From Planococcus citri (taxonomy: Eukaryota; Arthropoda; Insecta; Hemiptera; Pseudococcidae): a stretch of DNA of 64,000 bases. The number at the start of each line of letters is the position of its first letter. Positions within the stretch are counted from its first letter, which is position 1. The stretch covers positions 60,053,350 to 60,117,349 of the forward strand of contig NC_088680.1 of assembly GCF_950023065.1 (NCBI RefSeq), read 5' to 3'. The notes below the pieces were generated by a model, which did no database searches, was not told where the DNA came from, and worked only from the letters and a program-made list of their open reading frames with translations. Below, piece by piece: positions 1 through 10,500 of this stretch. The position numbers were made by a program, and so were the translations under genes.

Positions 1-2
1 AC

Positions 3-134
3 CTTCGCCAGGAACCTGTTCAAGCTGTTCCTCCGAATTATGATGATCGTCGCTCGATATTTCTAGGGGAGACCTGAACGAATTCGTAGAGCGATAATCT
101 TCAGTTACCTTTTCAATAAATTCAACGAGCGAAG
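3..134 (-). CDS. Zinc-finger gene copy A, repeat exon (alpha type), at left edge
   Basis: A 132-nt exon in the phase 1-1 class shared by the whole gene family. On the minus strand it follows an AG acceptor (CT at 135-136 on plus) and ends at a GT donor (AC at 1-2). It reads openly as an acidic peptide of the alpha type, starting LVEFIEKVTED and containing LEISSDD and EEQLEQ. The same exon recurs at 11777-11908 and 42852-42983. Downstream exons lie outside the window. No domain of known function is recognised. The boundaries rest on agreement with the paralogues, not on transcripts. Confidence 0.6.
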
Positions 135-462
135 CTGAAAAACAAAATATGAATTTTTGAGATCAAAGTTTGTTTCTTCTCAGGACGCTCATCCTATAAT
201 ATCTCATCAAATTGATAAGACAAAATTGTACACATTTAGCTCGTAGGTATTACATCATTCATTTGCTGCACTTGATTGGAAAAGTCTGTATTTTCTTCGG
301 CGTATTTTCCTTAGAAGAAGAACGGGGTAGAGTGGGAATAATTTCGGCCAAACAAGTGATTTTGTCATCTCATTTTTGGGTGAGGGATGAGGGGATGAGG
401 GATCAAGTTTTCCCACGGACAGAAACTAAAAAATTATGTCATTATGATTTAGATATATGTAC

Positions 463-618
463 CTTGTGTTATGTGTCTAATACAGCCATCGTCAGAAAAT
501 TGTTCAAGTGGTTCCTCCGACCGATGAAGATCATGGCTCGATATTTCTAGGGAAGGCACACTCAAACCTATTGAGCAACCACCTTCGGCAACCTTTCCGA
601 TAGATTCTACAAGCTCAA
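463..618 (-). CDS. Zinc-finger gene copy A, repeat exon (long alpha type)
   Basis: A 156-nt, phase 1-1 exon, paralogous to 12165-12320 and 43119-43274. The acceptor is CT at 619-620 and the donor AC at 461-462 (plus orientation). The translation starts VELVESIGKVAEG, contains LEISSHDLH and EQFSDDG, and has no stop. Its length is a multiple of three, so it can be skipped or included without changing frame. Function unknown. Confidence 0.6.
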
Positions 619-709
619 CTGAAAAAAAAAATAGGAACACCTATAAGTATGAGGGTGGTCTCAAAGTTGGTATTAAACTACATTACACACGTTTCGAAGT
701 AACATTCAC

Positions 710-803
710 TCAACTTGTTTTGGCTTCACATTTTGCAGATTCGGATAGGTCTTTACGTTTCTTGGAATGTTCTTCAGTTTCGCTTTCAGTTCCACAACAT
801 TCA
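710..803 (-). CDS. Zinc-finger gene copy A, shortened zipper exon
   Basis: Paralogue of the leucine-zipper exon at 15995-16278. The acceptor (CT at 804-805) and the start of the reading frame (ECCGTESETEEHSKKRKDL) are conserved. The frame then hits TGA at 712-710, before the basic region and zipper found in copy B. Possible GT donors lie just around the stop, so the exon may splice out early, or copy A may be truncated here. The 3' boundary is uncertain. Confidence 0.4.
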
Positions 804-894
804 CTGTGAAAATTATGCTCAGTTGCAAACAAATTATCGGGTAAAATAATGAATTGGTACCTATAAGAATGGTTTTTCGATCAGGTTCACATAC

Positions 895-1037
895 CTTCTA
901 AGATCAGATGGAAAAGCATCATCTTGGGACTGCCTCGAGTTATGATTTATAAACTGATGTGAGGAAGAATGACAACAGCCGATGTTATGCGTTCGTCTTG
1001 CGGATTCGTCTTTCGAAAAATTATTTAATAAATTCAT
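895..1037 (-). CDS. Zinc-finger gene copy A, first coding exon
   Basis: The ATG at 1037-1035 opens 47 codons plus 2 nt, ending at a donor (AC at 893-894) in the same place as in copy B (16377-16528) and copy C (28966-29126). The peptide begins MNLLNNFSKDESARR and includes a Cys/His/Ser stretch. An upstream ATG (about 13 nt 5') reads a few codons and stops, as in copy B, so the main ATG is preferred. The sequence upstream to about 1210 resembles the 5' flanks at 16.55-16.75 kb and 29.13-29.34 kb and should hold the 5' UTR and promoter. Confidence 0.55.
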
Positions 1038-2221
1038 ACTGATAAAACATGAAAACTTTGGGGAAATTACACAACGATTCTACTTGGTTTCAAATTAAAG
1101 TCATTCGAACGATCATTTTTCACGACTGAATGAATGGCAGCGAATGCGCATAGTCTTTTAAACAACTTCTTGTCAAGGAATTGGACATAGATACGTTTAC
1201 AAAATAGAAGTTTTCTGTATCACCTACGCAACCATAATATATACAATCACTTTTGGGGCACGGACTGATAAGATATTACAGTGATAAGAACATGGTACAA
1301 TCTGATAGCTGACCCATTCATCGTGTAAATAGCTGAATGGAAGCTTGGAGAAAACGAAGCGATTCCACTCATATGTACATACAAACCTACCTGTACCTAA
1401 TGTACATAAATGGGTATTTTTATGCTGTACTGAACCTTGTCACATGAATTGAACGTTATTTTTATAATATTTTCATACAGGAGGAGTCCCGATTAGGCCG
1501 TTTTTTGGGTGCCGGGCAGTTATCGACTCAACCACTCTTAAAATGTTGTAATAAATGTCCCAAATACGAATCCGTGGTTAGTCAACCCAAAATGACCATT
1601 TTTTGTGCTCCAGGGGTTCCCAAATGATGCACCATTTAAAATAGGTACCTACATGTTTCGAATAATGAATCGCAGCTATGAAGAAAAATGATTCAATTCA
1701 TGAATCATGAATCCAGTCTTTAAAAAATGCTTCGAATCACGAATCAAATCACAAAATTTCTGATTCGAATTGTGATGCAAATGGTCCTACATTTTCTAAG
1801 GCAAAAAATCACTATAAAAACCTTTTTTTTTCAATTTTGTAAAAATTTATCAAAATTTTAAAAGTCAAATACAGCATCTGAAATTTTGATATATGTGTGC
1901 TCTTTTGGTTTAATCTGATTTCGCTCAAATCGGAGAGTATTTGTTCGCTTGAGATTTTTTTAAACTTCGAAAATAAAATTCAATTTGTCACCTCGAAGCC
2001 TCAGTACCTGCTTTAATTTAAACTTTTTCAAATTTCTGTTTCGTTCATTCTTTTTTTGAAAAATTGATGTGGTTGATGCGCTACTTCGGCCAATTTTTAA
2101 AATTCCTCAAAGATTGAAAAAAAAATTATATTCCGCCGTTCAAAGCATTGTTGTGAGAAGTGCAGGATATGAAGGCTATGCTTTGTCAATGACAACTGAT
2201 GGGTTGTGTTGACCCCATTGT
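1038..2221. other. 5' flank of copy A, then AT-rich intergenic DNA
   Basis: The first ~170 bases match the upstream regions of copies B and C (shared block around ACTGAATGAATGGCAGCG), so a promoter or 5' UTR is likely here. The rest is AT-rich with degenerate repeated words such as GATTCGAATC. I see no exon. Confidence 0.4.
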
Positions 2222-4145
2222 GAATTGAAGAGCTCTATTCCAAAGTGGGTTAAGTCAAATTTTTTCATTTTTCATAAAACGCATTTGAAATTTTTGATGT
2301 AGAATTTGTTCTGTTCCTGAAGTGGCACCAATTGTAGAAGGTTGATACATCCTTCCTCTCTTTGGACAAAAAAAATCGATCGTAGAAAAAGTTATTTTTT
2401 CGACCATTTTGCACCACTGAAGTTGAAAAATCAATGACTTAACCCACTTTGGAAATAAGAATCGCCGTAAGAATGAAATCCGCCGTTTTGAACCCTACAA
2501 ACTGCACATTTCGTGTTTTTTTCTTCTGAAATTGGTCAAGTCTTCCTTTCACAACTTTGTACTGTCAAATATGAAGTTGAAACATCAATGACTTAACCCA
2601 CTTTGGAAATAAAAATCGTCGCACAGTGGGCCACAGACCCCCAAAAACGGCGATAATTCGGTTTCAACCCTCATTGATGTGATACGTCGAATAATACATT
2701 TTCGAGGTCGTAGAATTCGAATCTGCACTTATTTTTTTTGTAGGGGTGGGGGGTGAGGCGTGGGGAGCGGGAAAATTTGAAATGTTGCTTATATTATCGT
2801 GTAATATATCGATTAATATGTTTTCGAGGTCGTAGAGTTCGAATATGGAGTTATTTTTTTGGTAGGGGTGGGTGGTGAGGCGCGGGGAGGAAGGAATTTC
2901 AAATTTTGCTTATATTATTGTGTAATATGTCGATTGATATGTTTTCGAAGTCGTAGAACTTGAATCTGCACTTATTTCGTTTGTAGGGGTGAGGGGTGAG
3001 GCGTGGGGGAGTGAAAAATTCCAAATTTACTTTTTGATGTTTTCTTATACCACTGATTTTTAAAGTTTGCAGTTTTTTACACAAAATCAGAACACATTTT
3101 GGAACAAAACTCATATAATCGCGCAATATCGTGTGTTCTCTTCTGCATAGTGATGTGTATTTAGGAGTAGTGTATATTATGTTTTAGCGATTTTTTGCCC
3201 GAAATTGCCCCATTGCTTTGCAGGTTCCTTTTTCTAATAAAAATCCATCAATTTTCTTCAGAATTGCGGATATACCTATCGCAATTTTAAGATCGAAACA
3301 TGATATACTCGATTCAATTTTGATTGAAATACATTATTTGAGTTATAAAATGATTTTTTCAAATCAACAATGAAAAAAACCTCAAAAACATAACAAACGG
3401 CATATTAAACGACACAATGAGCAAAATTCACCTCTCTACGCCTCAGTTTTAATCCCTACCAAAAAAATAACTCCATATTCGAACGCTACGACCTCGAAAA
3501 CATATTAATCGATATATTACACAATAATATAAGCAAAATTTGAAATTTTCTTGCTCCCCACGCCTCACCCCCTACCCCTACAAAAAAAGTAAGTGCAGAT
3601 TCGAATTCTACGACCTCGAAAACATATCAATCGACATATTACACAATAATATAAGCAAAATTTGAAATTCCTTCCTCCCCGCGCCTCACCCCCCACCCTT
3701 ACCAAAAAAATAACTCCATATTCGAACTCTACGACCTCGAAAACATATTAATCGATATATTACACGATAATATAAGCAACATTTCAAATTTTCCCGCTCC
3801 CCACGCCTCACCCCCCACCCCTACAAAAAAAATAAGTGCAGATTCGAATTCTACGACCTCGAAAATGTATTATTCGACGTATTGCACATCAATGAGGGTT
3901 GAATCCGAATTAGCTGAATCTCACGCAGTGTTGACTTAACCCATTTTGGAAACCAAAAGTAATTTGACTTAACCCACTTTGGAAAAATGTGAATTTTTAA
4001 AGGGCTGGCAACACTGATATGAGGTAGGTATGAAAGTTCTGATACCTATGTTTTGTAAGTACCTCTCTGAACTATTAGATGGCGGTGCTAACTCAATTTT
4101 TTTTAAATTTGACTTAACCCACTTTGGAATAGAGCTCTTCAATTC
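2222..4145. mobile_element. Inverted-repeat DNA element with repeated TGACTTAACCCACTTTGG motif
   Basis: The ends are long inverted repeats: GAATTGAAGAGCTCTATTCC at 2222 is matched as its reverse complement at 4126-4145, and the match continues through the following ~20 bases. The motif TGACTTAACCCACTTTGGAA recurs inside at about 2434, 2588, 3932 (one variant) and 3966, and forms part of both termini. No transposase is seen. A second palindromic element (2652-3912) is nested inside. The superfamily is not determined. Confidence 0.7.
2652..3912. mobile_element. Foldback-like element: palindrome with 121-bp subrepeats in both arms
   Basis: The outer ends are inverted (ATAATTCGGTTTCAACCC near 2653 against its complement ending near 3911). 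The arms consist of direct subrepeats of about 121 bp. Each unit carries TTCGAGGTCGTAGA, a run of T, GTAGGGGTG and GTGAGGCG. Three units are in the left arm (starting about 2701, 2823, 2944) and four in the right arm in inverse orientation (about 3491, 3613, 3734, 3857). Long inverted repeats built of direct subrepeats are the hallmark of Foldback (FB) elements. No ORF is convincing in the central spacer (about 3150-3420). A fragment of the same family lies at 8577-8800. Confidence 0.75.
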
Positions 4146-4799
4146 TTTTTGTTCTGCCACAAATTCATGAGCATCATTCGGGAATTGCTCCACTATCACG
4201 TCTTATAAGCCTAGTTGTTCTCAGAACTCGATGAAAGAATAACCTGAAAGCAAAAAAACCATGATTTTTTCCAGAAATATGCTCTCTTTTTGAGAGATTG
4301 TATCTCCCATCCAAGGGAATAACCTCCAGAGCTGAGTATTTTTCTGGGTAACTTTCAACTTAAAATTAAGGTTTTTGAAGAATTTTGTCAAAATCCGTCG
4401 ACTTTCTACCGCCATATAATGTATATTACCTATACCTATCCCAGTTATTTAACATGAAGATATCTTTCCTACATAATAAAATAGAAAATAGAACTGCAAA
4501 TCGGTGTTGAATGCAATGATCAGCACTACTAATTTTTAATTAAATTATTTTACCAAACAGTTGAATAATTATACATTAGGTGCCAATTACATAGGCAAAA
4601 ATGAATACAATAGATATATAGATACCTATTACTAAAATAAGAACATACAGATACATCTATCTACCATTGCTATACAAGAATTTGGAAACAACTTTTGGAC
4701 TCTTTTATCATGGGTAAGTAAGAACTCAGAAACACACAAAAACAAAGAAACCCAGAATTCAAATCTGCATACATTTGAATAGGTACTGTTTATTGAAAT
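4146..4799. other. Intergenic segment shared between tandem units
   Basis: The sequence from about 4250 to 4700 is paralogous to 30380-30630 and to 18530-18730 (shared words TTTTTAACATGAAGATA, TTAATTAAATTATTTTACC and CTGTTGAATAATTAT). It marks the spacer of the tandem gene unit. No gene is seen. Confidence 0.6.
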
Positions 4800-5339
4800 C
4801 TAACTACAATCACGTGATATGTGATAGGCTAGACTCTGTTTCTGTTGATACTTCTTGCCGCATAGGGCGCATTCAAAACGAGGACCCTCCACATGTAAAC
4901 GTTCATGCTCTGTCTTCTGATGTCGATATTTGAATAGCTGGTCGCACATTCGGCATTTGAAGGTTTTTTCTTCACTGTGGGAATTCTGATGTGCAACAAG
5001 ATTTGATTTCCGAGAAAAGCTTGTGCCACAGGTTTGGCAACGAAACGGTTTTCCACCAGAATGTATTCGCAGGTGGTCAATGAGAGAAGCTTTATGGCTA
5101 AACATTTTCCCGCAAATAGCGCATTCAAAACAAGCGACTTCGGTATGCATATATCGTTGGTGCTGCAATTTACCATTCTTGTGCTTGAATCGTGTGTCAC
5201 AAAAACCGCATTGGTATGGTCTCTTTTCACTATGATTTCGCTGATGTTTTGTCCATTGAGATTTGTAGGGAAACGATTTATCACAAATATTGCAACAGTA
5301 TGGTGGTATATCGCCCATCGATACTTCTCGTACAAGCAC
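4800..5339 (-). CDS. C2H2 zinc-finger terminal exon, module B2 (six fingers)
   Basis: The terminal exon starts after an AG acceptor (CT at 5340-5341 on plus) with VLVREVSMGD and ends at a stop at 4800-4802. It joins in phase 0 to the exon at 5703-5855. It encodes six fingers of about 27 residues: five C-x2-C...H-x3/4-H modules (starting YCCNICDKSF, YQCGFCDTRF, FECAICGKMF, FRCQTCGTSF, FKCRMCDQLF) and a last finger FECALCGKKY ending HISRDC, a C2HC variant. Such arrays normally bind DNA in the nucleus. Linkers are only loosely TGEKP-like (SEKRP, SGGKP, SEEKT). Paralogous to the exons at 9004-9591 and 23508-24053. Confidence 0.85.
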   Translation of the reverse strand: MLVREVSMGDIPPYCCNICDKSFPYKSQWTKHQRNHSEKRPYQCGFCDTRFKHKNGKLQHQRYMHTEVACFECAICGKMFSHKASLIDHLRIHSGGKPFRCQTCGTSFSRKSNLVAHQNSHSEEKTFKCRMCDQLFKYRHQKTEHERLHVEGPRFECALCGKKYQQKQSLAYHISRDCS

Positions 5340-5702
5340 CTGCAGAGAAAAACGATTGAATTAATTTTGTTCGTCGTTATCATTTCGCAATAAGTTACAA
5401 GCGCCGTTCTTTTGAACGATTGTGCAACTATATGAGTAAAAATTATTCTGAGCTACCCTCAAAAAGTAAAATATCAGAAACTTGTACATTATTGCACATC
5501 TACCTACACATACTTCTGCATTCTACACAGGTACCATACACAAGTTTTTTTTAAGAATTTACAACAAAATTTCTTTCCCAAGATTCAGAAAATGTCTACA
5601 ACCGAAAAATTGTATTTTCCTACCTACCGATTTTATGAAAATGATAAGATGCAAAGGTATGCATATCGAATCTTATTATTATGTAAAGATGTAGGTACTA
5701 AC
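5340..5702 (-). other. Intron between basic exon and finger exon, module B2
   Basis: Bounded by a GT donor (5701-5702) and an AG acceptor (5340-5341). AT-rich and homologous to the corresponding introns at 24.05-24.73 kb and 35.10-35.77 kb. No other feature is seen. Confidence 0.6.
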
Positions 5703-5855
5703 CTTTTTTGGGACACTGTTCGAGGTTTCTATCGTAGTAGCTAAGCTACGAGTAGCAAGTTCTTTTTTCGTTCTCGCAGAGCAATTTATCCGGCCCCTAT
5801 CACCATTTTTTCGACGTTTTGAGCACTCAGCTGAAGAAGAAATCTGCCCATTGCG
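5703..5855 (-). CDS. Basic, NLS-like exon of module B2
   Basis: A 153-nt exon in phase 0. The translation begins RNGQISSSAECSKRRKNG and continues with CSARTKKELATRS; clusters of Lys/Arg (KRRK, RTKK) suggest a nuclear localisation signal before the fingers. The acceptor CT at 5856-5857 and donor AC at 5701-5702 recur in the paralogues 9979-10128, 24733-24879, 35768-35914 and 40550-40696. Confidence 0.7.
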
Positions 5856-5958
5856 CTAAAGTTTCAACATACGAGTAGATAGATAGGTACCTATGTAAAT
5901 GTTATGCTAAACGTGTAATCGGCTTAAAGCTAATTGAAACCATACCAGTTACTCTAAC

Positions 5959-6094
5959 CTGGCACAAATTTAGCTCATCGTTGCAGTTTAGTTGTTGGGT
6001 TGTCACTCGCACAAGTTCTATCCGCAGTTTTTTCATAACGTGTGTTTTATCAAACTGTTCATTAGTTGAACTGGCAGCAGTATCATTCTTAAGC
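5959..6094 (-). CDS. Conserved 136-nt exon of module B2
   Basis: Phase 1 at its start and phase 0 at its end. The peptide contains AASSTNEQFDK and VTTQQLNCNDELNLCQ. Paralogues: 10206-10290 (17 codons shorter), 24969-25104, 35993-36128 and 40775-40910. No known domain. Confidence 0.7.
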
Positions 6095-6229
6095 CTGTGG
6101 AAAAAATCGAAAAGTTATAAATGTAAATACCTATGTAATTAGACCTATAATGCTTTGATTTTTCATATAAAAGTAGGTACATATTAAACACTGAGTAGAA
6201 TTGGTTATATCTAGGTAAGTATCGCTTAC

Positions 6230-6362
6230 AATTGACCGTTGATTTGAGAACTGACAGAAATACCACTGAACATGTCATTGTCGCCGAGTATGTTTGAGAA
6301 CACACCATCGGTCGCTTTAGTCCGATCAGAGAAACAGTTCTGTAAGTCTGCTGAGGCAGGAT
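6230..6362 (-). CDS. Conserved 133-nt exon of module B2
   Basis: Translates openly as PASADLQNCFSDRTKATDG followed by NDMFSGISVSSQINGQ. Its phases match the neighbours (2-nt start, 2-nt end). Paralogues at 10368-10500, 25200-25332, 37625-37721 (12 codons shorter) and 41014-41125 (7 codons shorter). All length differences are multiples of three. Confidence 0.7.
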
Positions 6363-6506
6363 CTAGTAAACAACGTTGTGAAAATTTTAAAAATAAAGAA
6401 CCTATGACATGAAATCCTATGAGTCAAGTTTTTCACACATTTTTTTGAAACAAAAATAACAAAATCATTTTATTTACGCTAAAAAATAAACCTACTGTGC
6501 ACTTAC

Positions 6507-6632
6507 CCTTTTCAGAACATTGTTGAGATTGCGCTTCTGCGTTACAAGGACCGTTGTCATTCAATTTTTGTGGGGAGAGGGCGGTCGAATTGGAAAATTG
6601 ATTATCATCATCAACATGTTCCACATACTTTT
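6507..6632 (-). CDS. Repeat exon (delta type) of module B2
   Basis: A 126-nt phase 1-1 exon, reading KYVEHVDDDNQFSNSTAL and ending CNAEAQSQQCSEK. Paralogues at 37858-37983 and 41273-41398; it is absent from the 9-11 kb module. The Cys-x-AE...Q..SE ending is shared with the other repeat exons and points to a common ancestral exon. Confidence 0.65.
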
Positions 6633-6799
6633 CTGAGAAATAAAAATACAAATTACAATATGGTGGGTATGTAGAAGTCTAACCTTGTTCCTTCTTTTGA
6701 GAAAATAAAGAGACCATTATTTTACAATTTTCTACAATTTTCTCCCATCCCTCCCGTTTTGAAAATCAATCAACAGGTGATCAACACACAATCCAAACT

Positions 6800-6932
6800 G
6801 CCCTTCTTCGAAGTATTCCTGAGATCGTATCTCCGTATTACATGGACTATTATTCGAATTTTCTAAGGAAGAGACCGTTATAAAGTCGCGATCATCTTCC
6901 GTAACGTTACTGGAAGTTTCTGAGTGTGCAAC
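6800..6932 (-). pseudogene. Decayed repeat exon (epsilon type)
   Basis: Paralogue of the intact exon 38077-38205. Here the donor GT is changed (the exon end runs into GGGCAG) and one extra base at the 5' end shifts the frame relative to the acceptor. It is probably not used. Confidence 0.5.
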
Positions 6933-7032
6933 CTAATTGTTTAAATACATGGCAACATTGTGGATTCGTATGCGTGCCATTCATAATGAACAATTATTTG
7001 ATACTAAATAAAAATAAATAAAAATAAGTAGG

Positions 7033-8981
7033 TGGGTAATTCTCAAAAAAAGGTAAGAATCGTGTACATGGGTAATTCTCAGAAAAAGGTAAAAATCGTG
7101 TACATGGCAAATTTCTCAAAGGTTTTGGGCTGAAATTTTTTTTTTTTGGTCCATTCAAGGATCATCCCCACACATTTCACATATGGTATTCAGATTTTTA
7201 GCCACTCCTTTCATTGGTGTACATTCGATTTTATACCCCAAATGTCCTTCAACTTGGCTGTCACACGCCATGTTTTTGAAAATGAATGTTATAAAGTGTC
7301 ATGAACTTCATCTTTTTTGGGAAAAATTGACACATTCTCATTATCATAGGACACGAAGGTCCATTATTGTGCAAATTGCAATTGCAATAAGTCCATAGGA
7401 AGCTCACATTTCACATTGGAAAACTGTCACACACTTTTTGCACAAATTTCAGAACAACTTTCAATTATTTTTGGTAGCTTTCCAATCCAACATTTTTTTC
7501 TGGTGAGTGGCTGCACTGGTTCACTGTTCTCATAGAAATGTTACCCCGCAATGTTATTTTCAAAACCTACGCAACGGCTCGTTCTGATCGTACTTATCTA
7601 TGAAAATTTGATATTTAGAAAAATCGGTGTCCTTCGGCTTGCCTTTTTATTTATCCTGATGAACCTGCCAAAAACGATAATTGAGAAAGGGAAGTTATTC
7701 TACATAAGTACACATTTATTACGTGTTAAAAATCGAATAATGTCCAGTAGGTAAGGCTAGAAACGAAAAAACGTTGAAATTGTCCTTCGACTTTACCAAA
7801 TTTCAGACAGCTGTACTTTTATCGAGCAAGTCGACATAAGGTAAGTGCAGCTAATTACGCTACGCTAAGGTTTGAAGTCATTTAGTGGGGTTAAAATGCA
7901 TCTTTGGACAAAATGTGAATGAACCACCTCAAAGTACATCTTATTGGCTACCTTTCCCTAAAAAAAAAAAAAAAAAAACATTTTCCATTACCCCTCCCCC
8001 TTCCCAACTGTCCATTTCTGAAAATTATTCACCAAAGTAGCATAATCATCAACATATGCAGGTAATTCCGCCATTCCCCCCCTCAACCCAAAAAATTATT
8101 TAAAATTATTGACAAAAACATCATTAGAAATTATTTCTTAGCATTTTGTACAAATATGTGAAAGTCCTGAAAGAGTGTTTTGTTGAAGTGGCACGTGGCG
8201 TAATTTTCAACATTGGTACGTCTGTATATTTTTCAACATTTCAATACATACTTTGAGAAATAACAAAAAACGGTTTATCGCATTGAAATCTGCATTAAAT
8301 TTACTACAGGAAACATATCTCCTATGATTTTTTTTGCCCTTATTATAAATTACAGCAGTTTTCCAAACAGTGATCAATTTAACATGACGTTTTTTTTTTT
8401 TTTTTGGCATCAAATTTACAAAAAAGCAAGCCACAGATCAGAAAATTATCCGGTCCGGTGATATTCTTGGTTTTCCTACCGGGGTTTCAACAGTAAGTAC
8501 ATACATAGTACAATCACCTAAAAATCGTCACACGGCGCCATCTACCCGTTTACCATGAGAACTGCGAGCCTCACCTGTATACCACTACCAAAAAAATAAG
8601 TCCAGATTCGAACTCTGCAGCCTAGAAAACAGAAATCGCCATCTTACACGATAATAGAAGCAAAATTTGACATTTTCCCTCTCCCCACGCCTCACCCTCC
8701 ACCTCTACATAAAAAATAACTCCAGATTCGAATTCTACGACCTCGAAAACATATCAATCGACATATTACACATCAATGAAGGTTGAATCCTAATTATAAC
8801 CGCTTTAGGGTTGTCAGGGCCCACAGGGGGGGGATTGAATTCGCGTCAACACTAGAAAATGGGGATCTGGGACCTGGGACACCTATACAAATGATTCTCA
8901 CTTGAAAATTTCTAAAAAAAATGATTTTTGTTTTTCAAAATTATGCACATCAAAATTGACCTTTTTTTTGAGAATTACCCA
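7033..8981. mobile_element. TIR DNA element, ends TGGGTAATTCTCAAAAAAA
   Basis: The left end TGGGTAATTCTC plus an A-run and GGT is mirrored at the right end (ACC, T-run, GAGAATTACCCA ending at 8981). The left end carries a second direct copy of GGGTAATTCTCA at about 7070. The interior holds AT-rich DNA, short frames without recognisable domains, and a nested Foldback-family fragment (8577-8800). No transposase is seen. Confidence 0.6.
8577..8800. repeat. Foldback-family fragment
   Basis: About one and a half subrepeats plus one terminus of the element at 2652-3912 (shared CACGCCTCACC, CGACCTCGAAAACATATCAA, and an AATGAAGGTTGAATCC terminus). Confidence 0.7.
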
Positions 8982-9003
8982 GGTACTACTATGATAAGAT
9001 CTG

Positions 9004-9591
9004 TTAGGTATACCTACCATTGCAATGGAATAATTTGGAAACCATTTTTTTACTCGTTTTGCAATTAGATGATATGTGATTGGTTAGACTATGTTTCTGG
9101 GTATATTTCTTGCCGCATAAGGCGCATTCAAAACGAGGGCCCTCCACATGTAAACGTTCATGCATTGTCTTAGACCATTGGTGTTTAAATCGCTTGTCGC
9201 ATACGCGGCATTTGAATTCTTTCTCTTTACTATGCACATTTTGATGTCTAACAAGATCTGATTTCGTACAAAAGCTTGTACCACAGGTTTGGCAAAGAAA
9301 TGGTTTTCCACCAGAATGTACTCGCAGGTGGCGAACAATAGATGAAGTTTTACGACTTAACATTTTCCCGCAAATAGCGCATTCAAAACAAGCGACTTTC
9401 GTATGCATATATCGCTCGTGTCGTAATTTATTCCAATTGTGCTTGAATCGTGTGTCACAAAAACCACATTTGTATGGTCTCGTTTCACTATGTTTACGCT
9501 GATGTGTTGTCCAAAGAGATTTATAGGAAAATGATTTATCACAAATACTGCAACAGTATGGAGGCCAATCTTGCTTCAATACTACTGGTAC
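9004..9591 (-). CDS. C2H2 zinc-finger terminal exon, module B1 (six fingers)
   Basis: The terminal exon starts VPVVLKQDWPP after an AG acceptor (CT at 9592-9593) and ends in TAA at 9006-9004. It has six fingers starting YCCSICDKSF, YKCGFCDTRF, FECAICGKML, FLCQTCGTSF, FKCRVCDKRF and FECALCGKKY. Finger 3 has one extra residue between its second Cys and first His. The last finger ends HISSNC (C2HC). A basic tail follows. Helix residues differ from those of 4800-5339 and 23508-24053 while the frameworks are nearly identical, so DNA specificity has probably diverged. Likely a nuclear DNA-binding protein; target unknown. Confidence 0.85.
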   Translation of the reverse strand, partial: VPVVLKQDWPPYCCSICDKSFSYKSLWTTHQRKHSETRPYKCGFCDTRFKHNWNKLRHERYMHTKVACFECAICGKMLSRKTSSIVRHLRVHSGGKPFLCQTCGTSFCTKSDLVRHQNVHSKEKEFKCRVCDKRFKHQWSKTMHERLHVEGPRFECALCGKKYTQKHSLTNHISSNCKTSKKMVSKLFHCNGRYT

Positions 9592-9690
9592 CTACAGGAA
9601 AAAATAATTAAAAAATGAAGATTCAAAGTCATGGGTATCATATATTGTTATTAATACATATCAAGTATGAAAATGCATCAGTATAGGTAT

Positions 9691-9850
9691 GTGACCCCGC
9701 CTGACAAAATCGACCATTTCGACAAAAAAAAGTACCCAAAATACTAATGACGTTTAAAATGAATCTTAAGGATTGCAAGATCAGATTTTTGAAAAAAAAA
9801 ATATTTTTTGAAATTTTGTCGAAATGGTCGATTTTGTCAGGCGGGTTCAC
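9691..9850. mobile_element. Hairpin MITE, 160 bp
   Basis: Near-perfect terminal inverted repeats of about 33 bp: GTGACCCCGCCTGACAAAAT at the left, the complement of GTCAGGCGGGTTCAC at the right. It sits in the intron between 9591 and 9979. A related hairpin of similar size lies at 27871-28026. Confidence 0.75.
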
Positions 9851-9978
9851 ATATATGTATAATTGTATAGGTACCTAGGTATTTACTTAATTGATGTGAA
9901 TTGTGAAGTATATTTCATGATGGTGCTAAACTCAATACACACCATTACTTAGAGGTAAGTATATGTAGGTGTACTAAC

Positions 9979-10128
9979 CTTTTTTGGAACACTATCCGAG
10001 GTTTGTATCAAGGTAGCCAAGCTAGGAAGTTCTTTTTTTTTCTTTTTCGCAGAGCAAGTAATCAGGCCCTCGCCACCATTTTTTGGACATTTTGAGCACT
10101 CAGCTGAAGAACAGGCCTGCCCATTGCG
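9979..10128 (-). CDS. Basic, NLS-like exon of module B1
   Basis: A 150-nt exon paralogous to 5703-5855, with acceptor CT at 10129-10130 and donor AC at 9977-9978. It joins in phase 0 to the finger exon at 9004-9591. It encodes a Ser/Cys then Lys/Arg-rich peptide. Confidence 0.7.
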
Positions 10129-10205
10129 CTAAAGTAATCAACATAAAAATTGTACTAAAATTTAACTGCCCTGAAGCTACTTGAAACCATACCAGTTACT
10201 CTAAC

Positions 10206-10290
10206 CTGGCACACATTCAGCTCATCATCATTGCAGTTTGGTTGTTTGGTTGTCACTATATTTTTCACTTGTCCCATTCGCAGTGTTTGC
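10206..10290 (-). CDS. Shortened conserved exon of module B1
   Basis: Paralogue of the 136-nt exons, with an in-frame 51-nt loss. Reads QTLRMGQVKN then CNDDELNVCQ. Acceptor CT at 10291-10292, donor AC at 10204-10205. Confidence 0.65.
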
Positions 10291-10367
10291 CTGTAATAAT
10301 TCTTTAATTTTCAATACATAGGTATAAAAATAATCTGAGTAGTATATTATGTATGTGCATCGCTTAC

Positions 10368-10500
10368 AATTGGTGGTTGAATTGAGGACTGACAGAAATA
10401 CCACTGACAACCTCGTCATCGTCAGGTACGTTCGAGAACACATAATCGGCATCTTTCGTCGGATCAGAGAAACAGTTCTGTGAATCTTTTGAGGCAGGAT
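10368..10500 (-). CDS. Conserved 133-nt exon of module B1
   Basis: Same length and phases as 6230-6362 and 25200-25332. Acceptor CT at 10501-10502, donor AC at 10366-10367. Confidence 0.7.
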
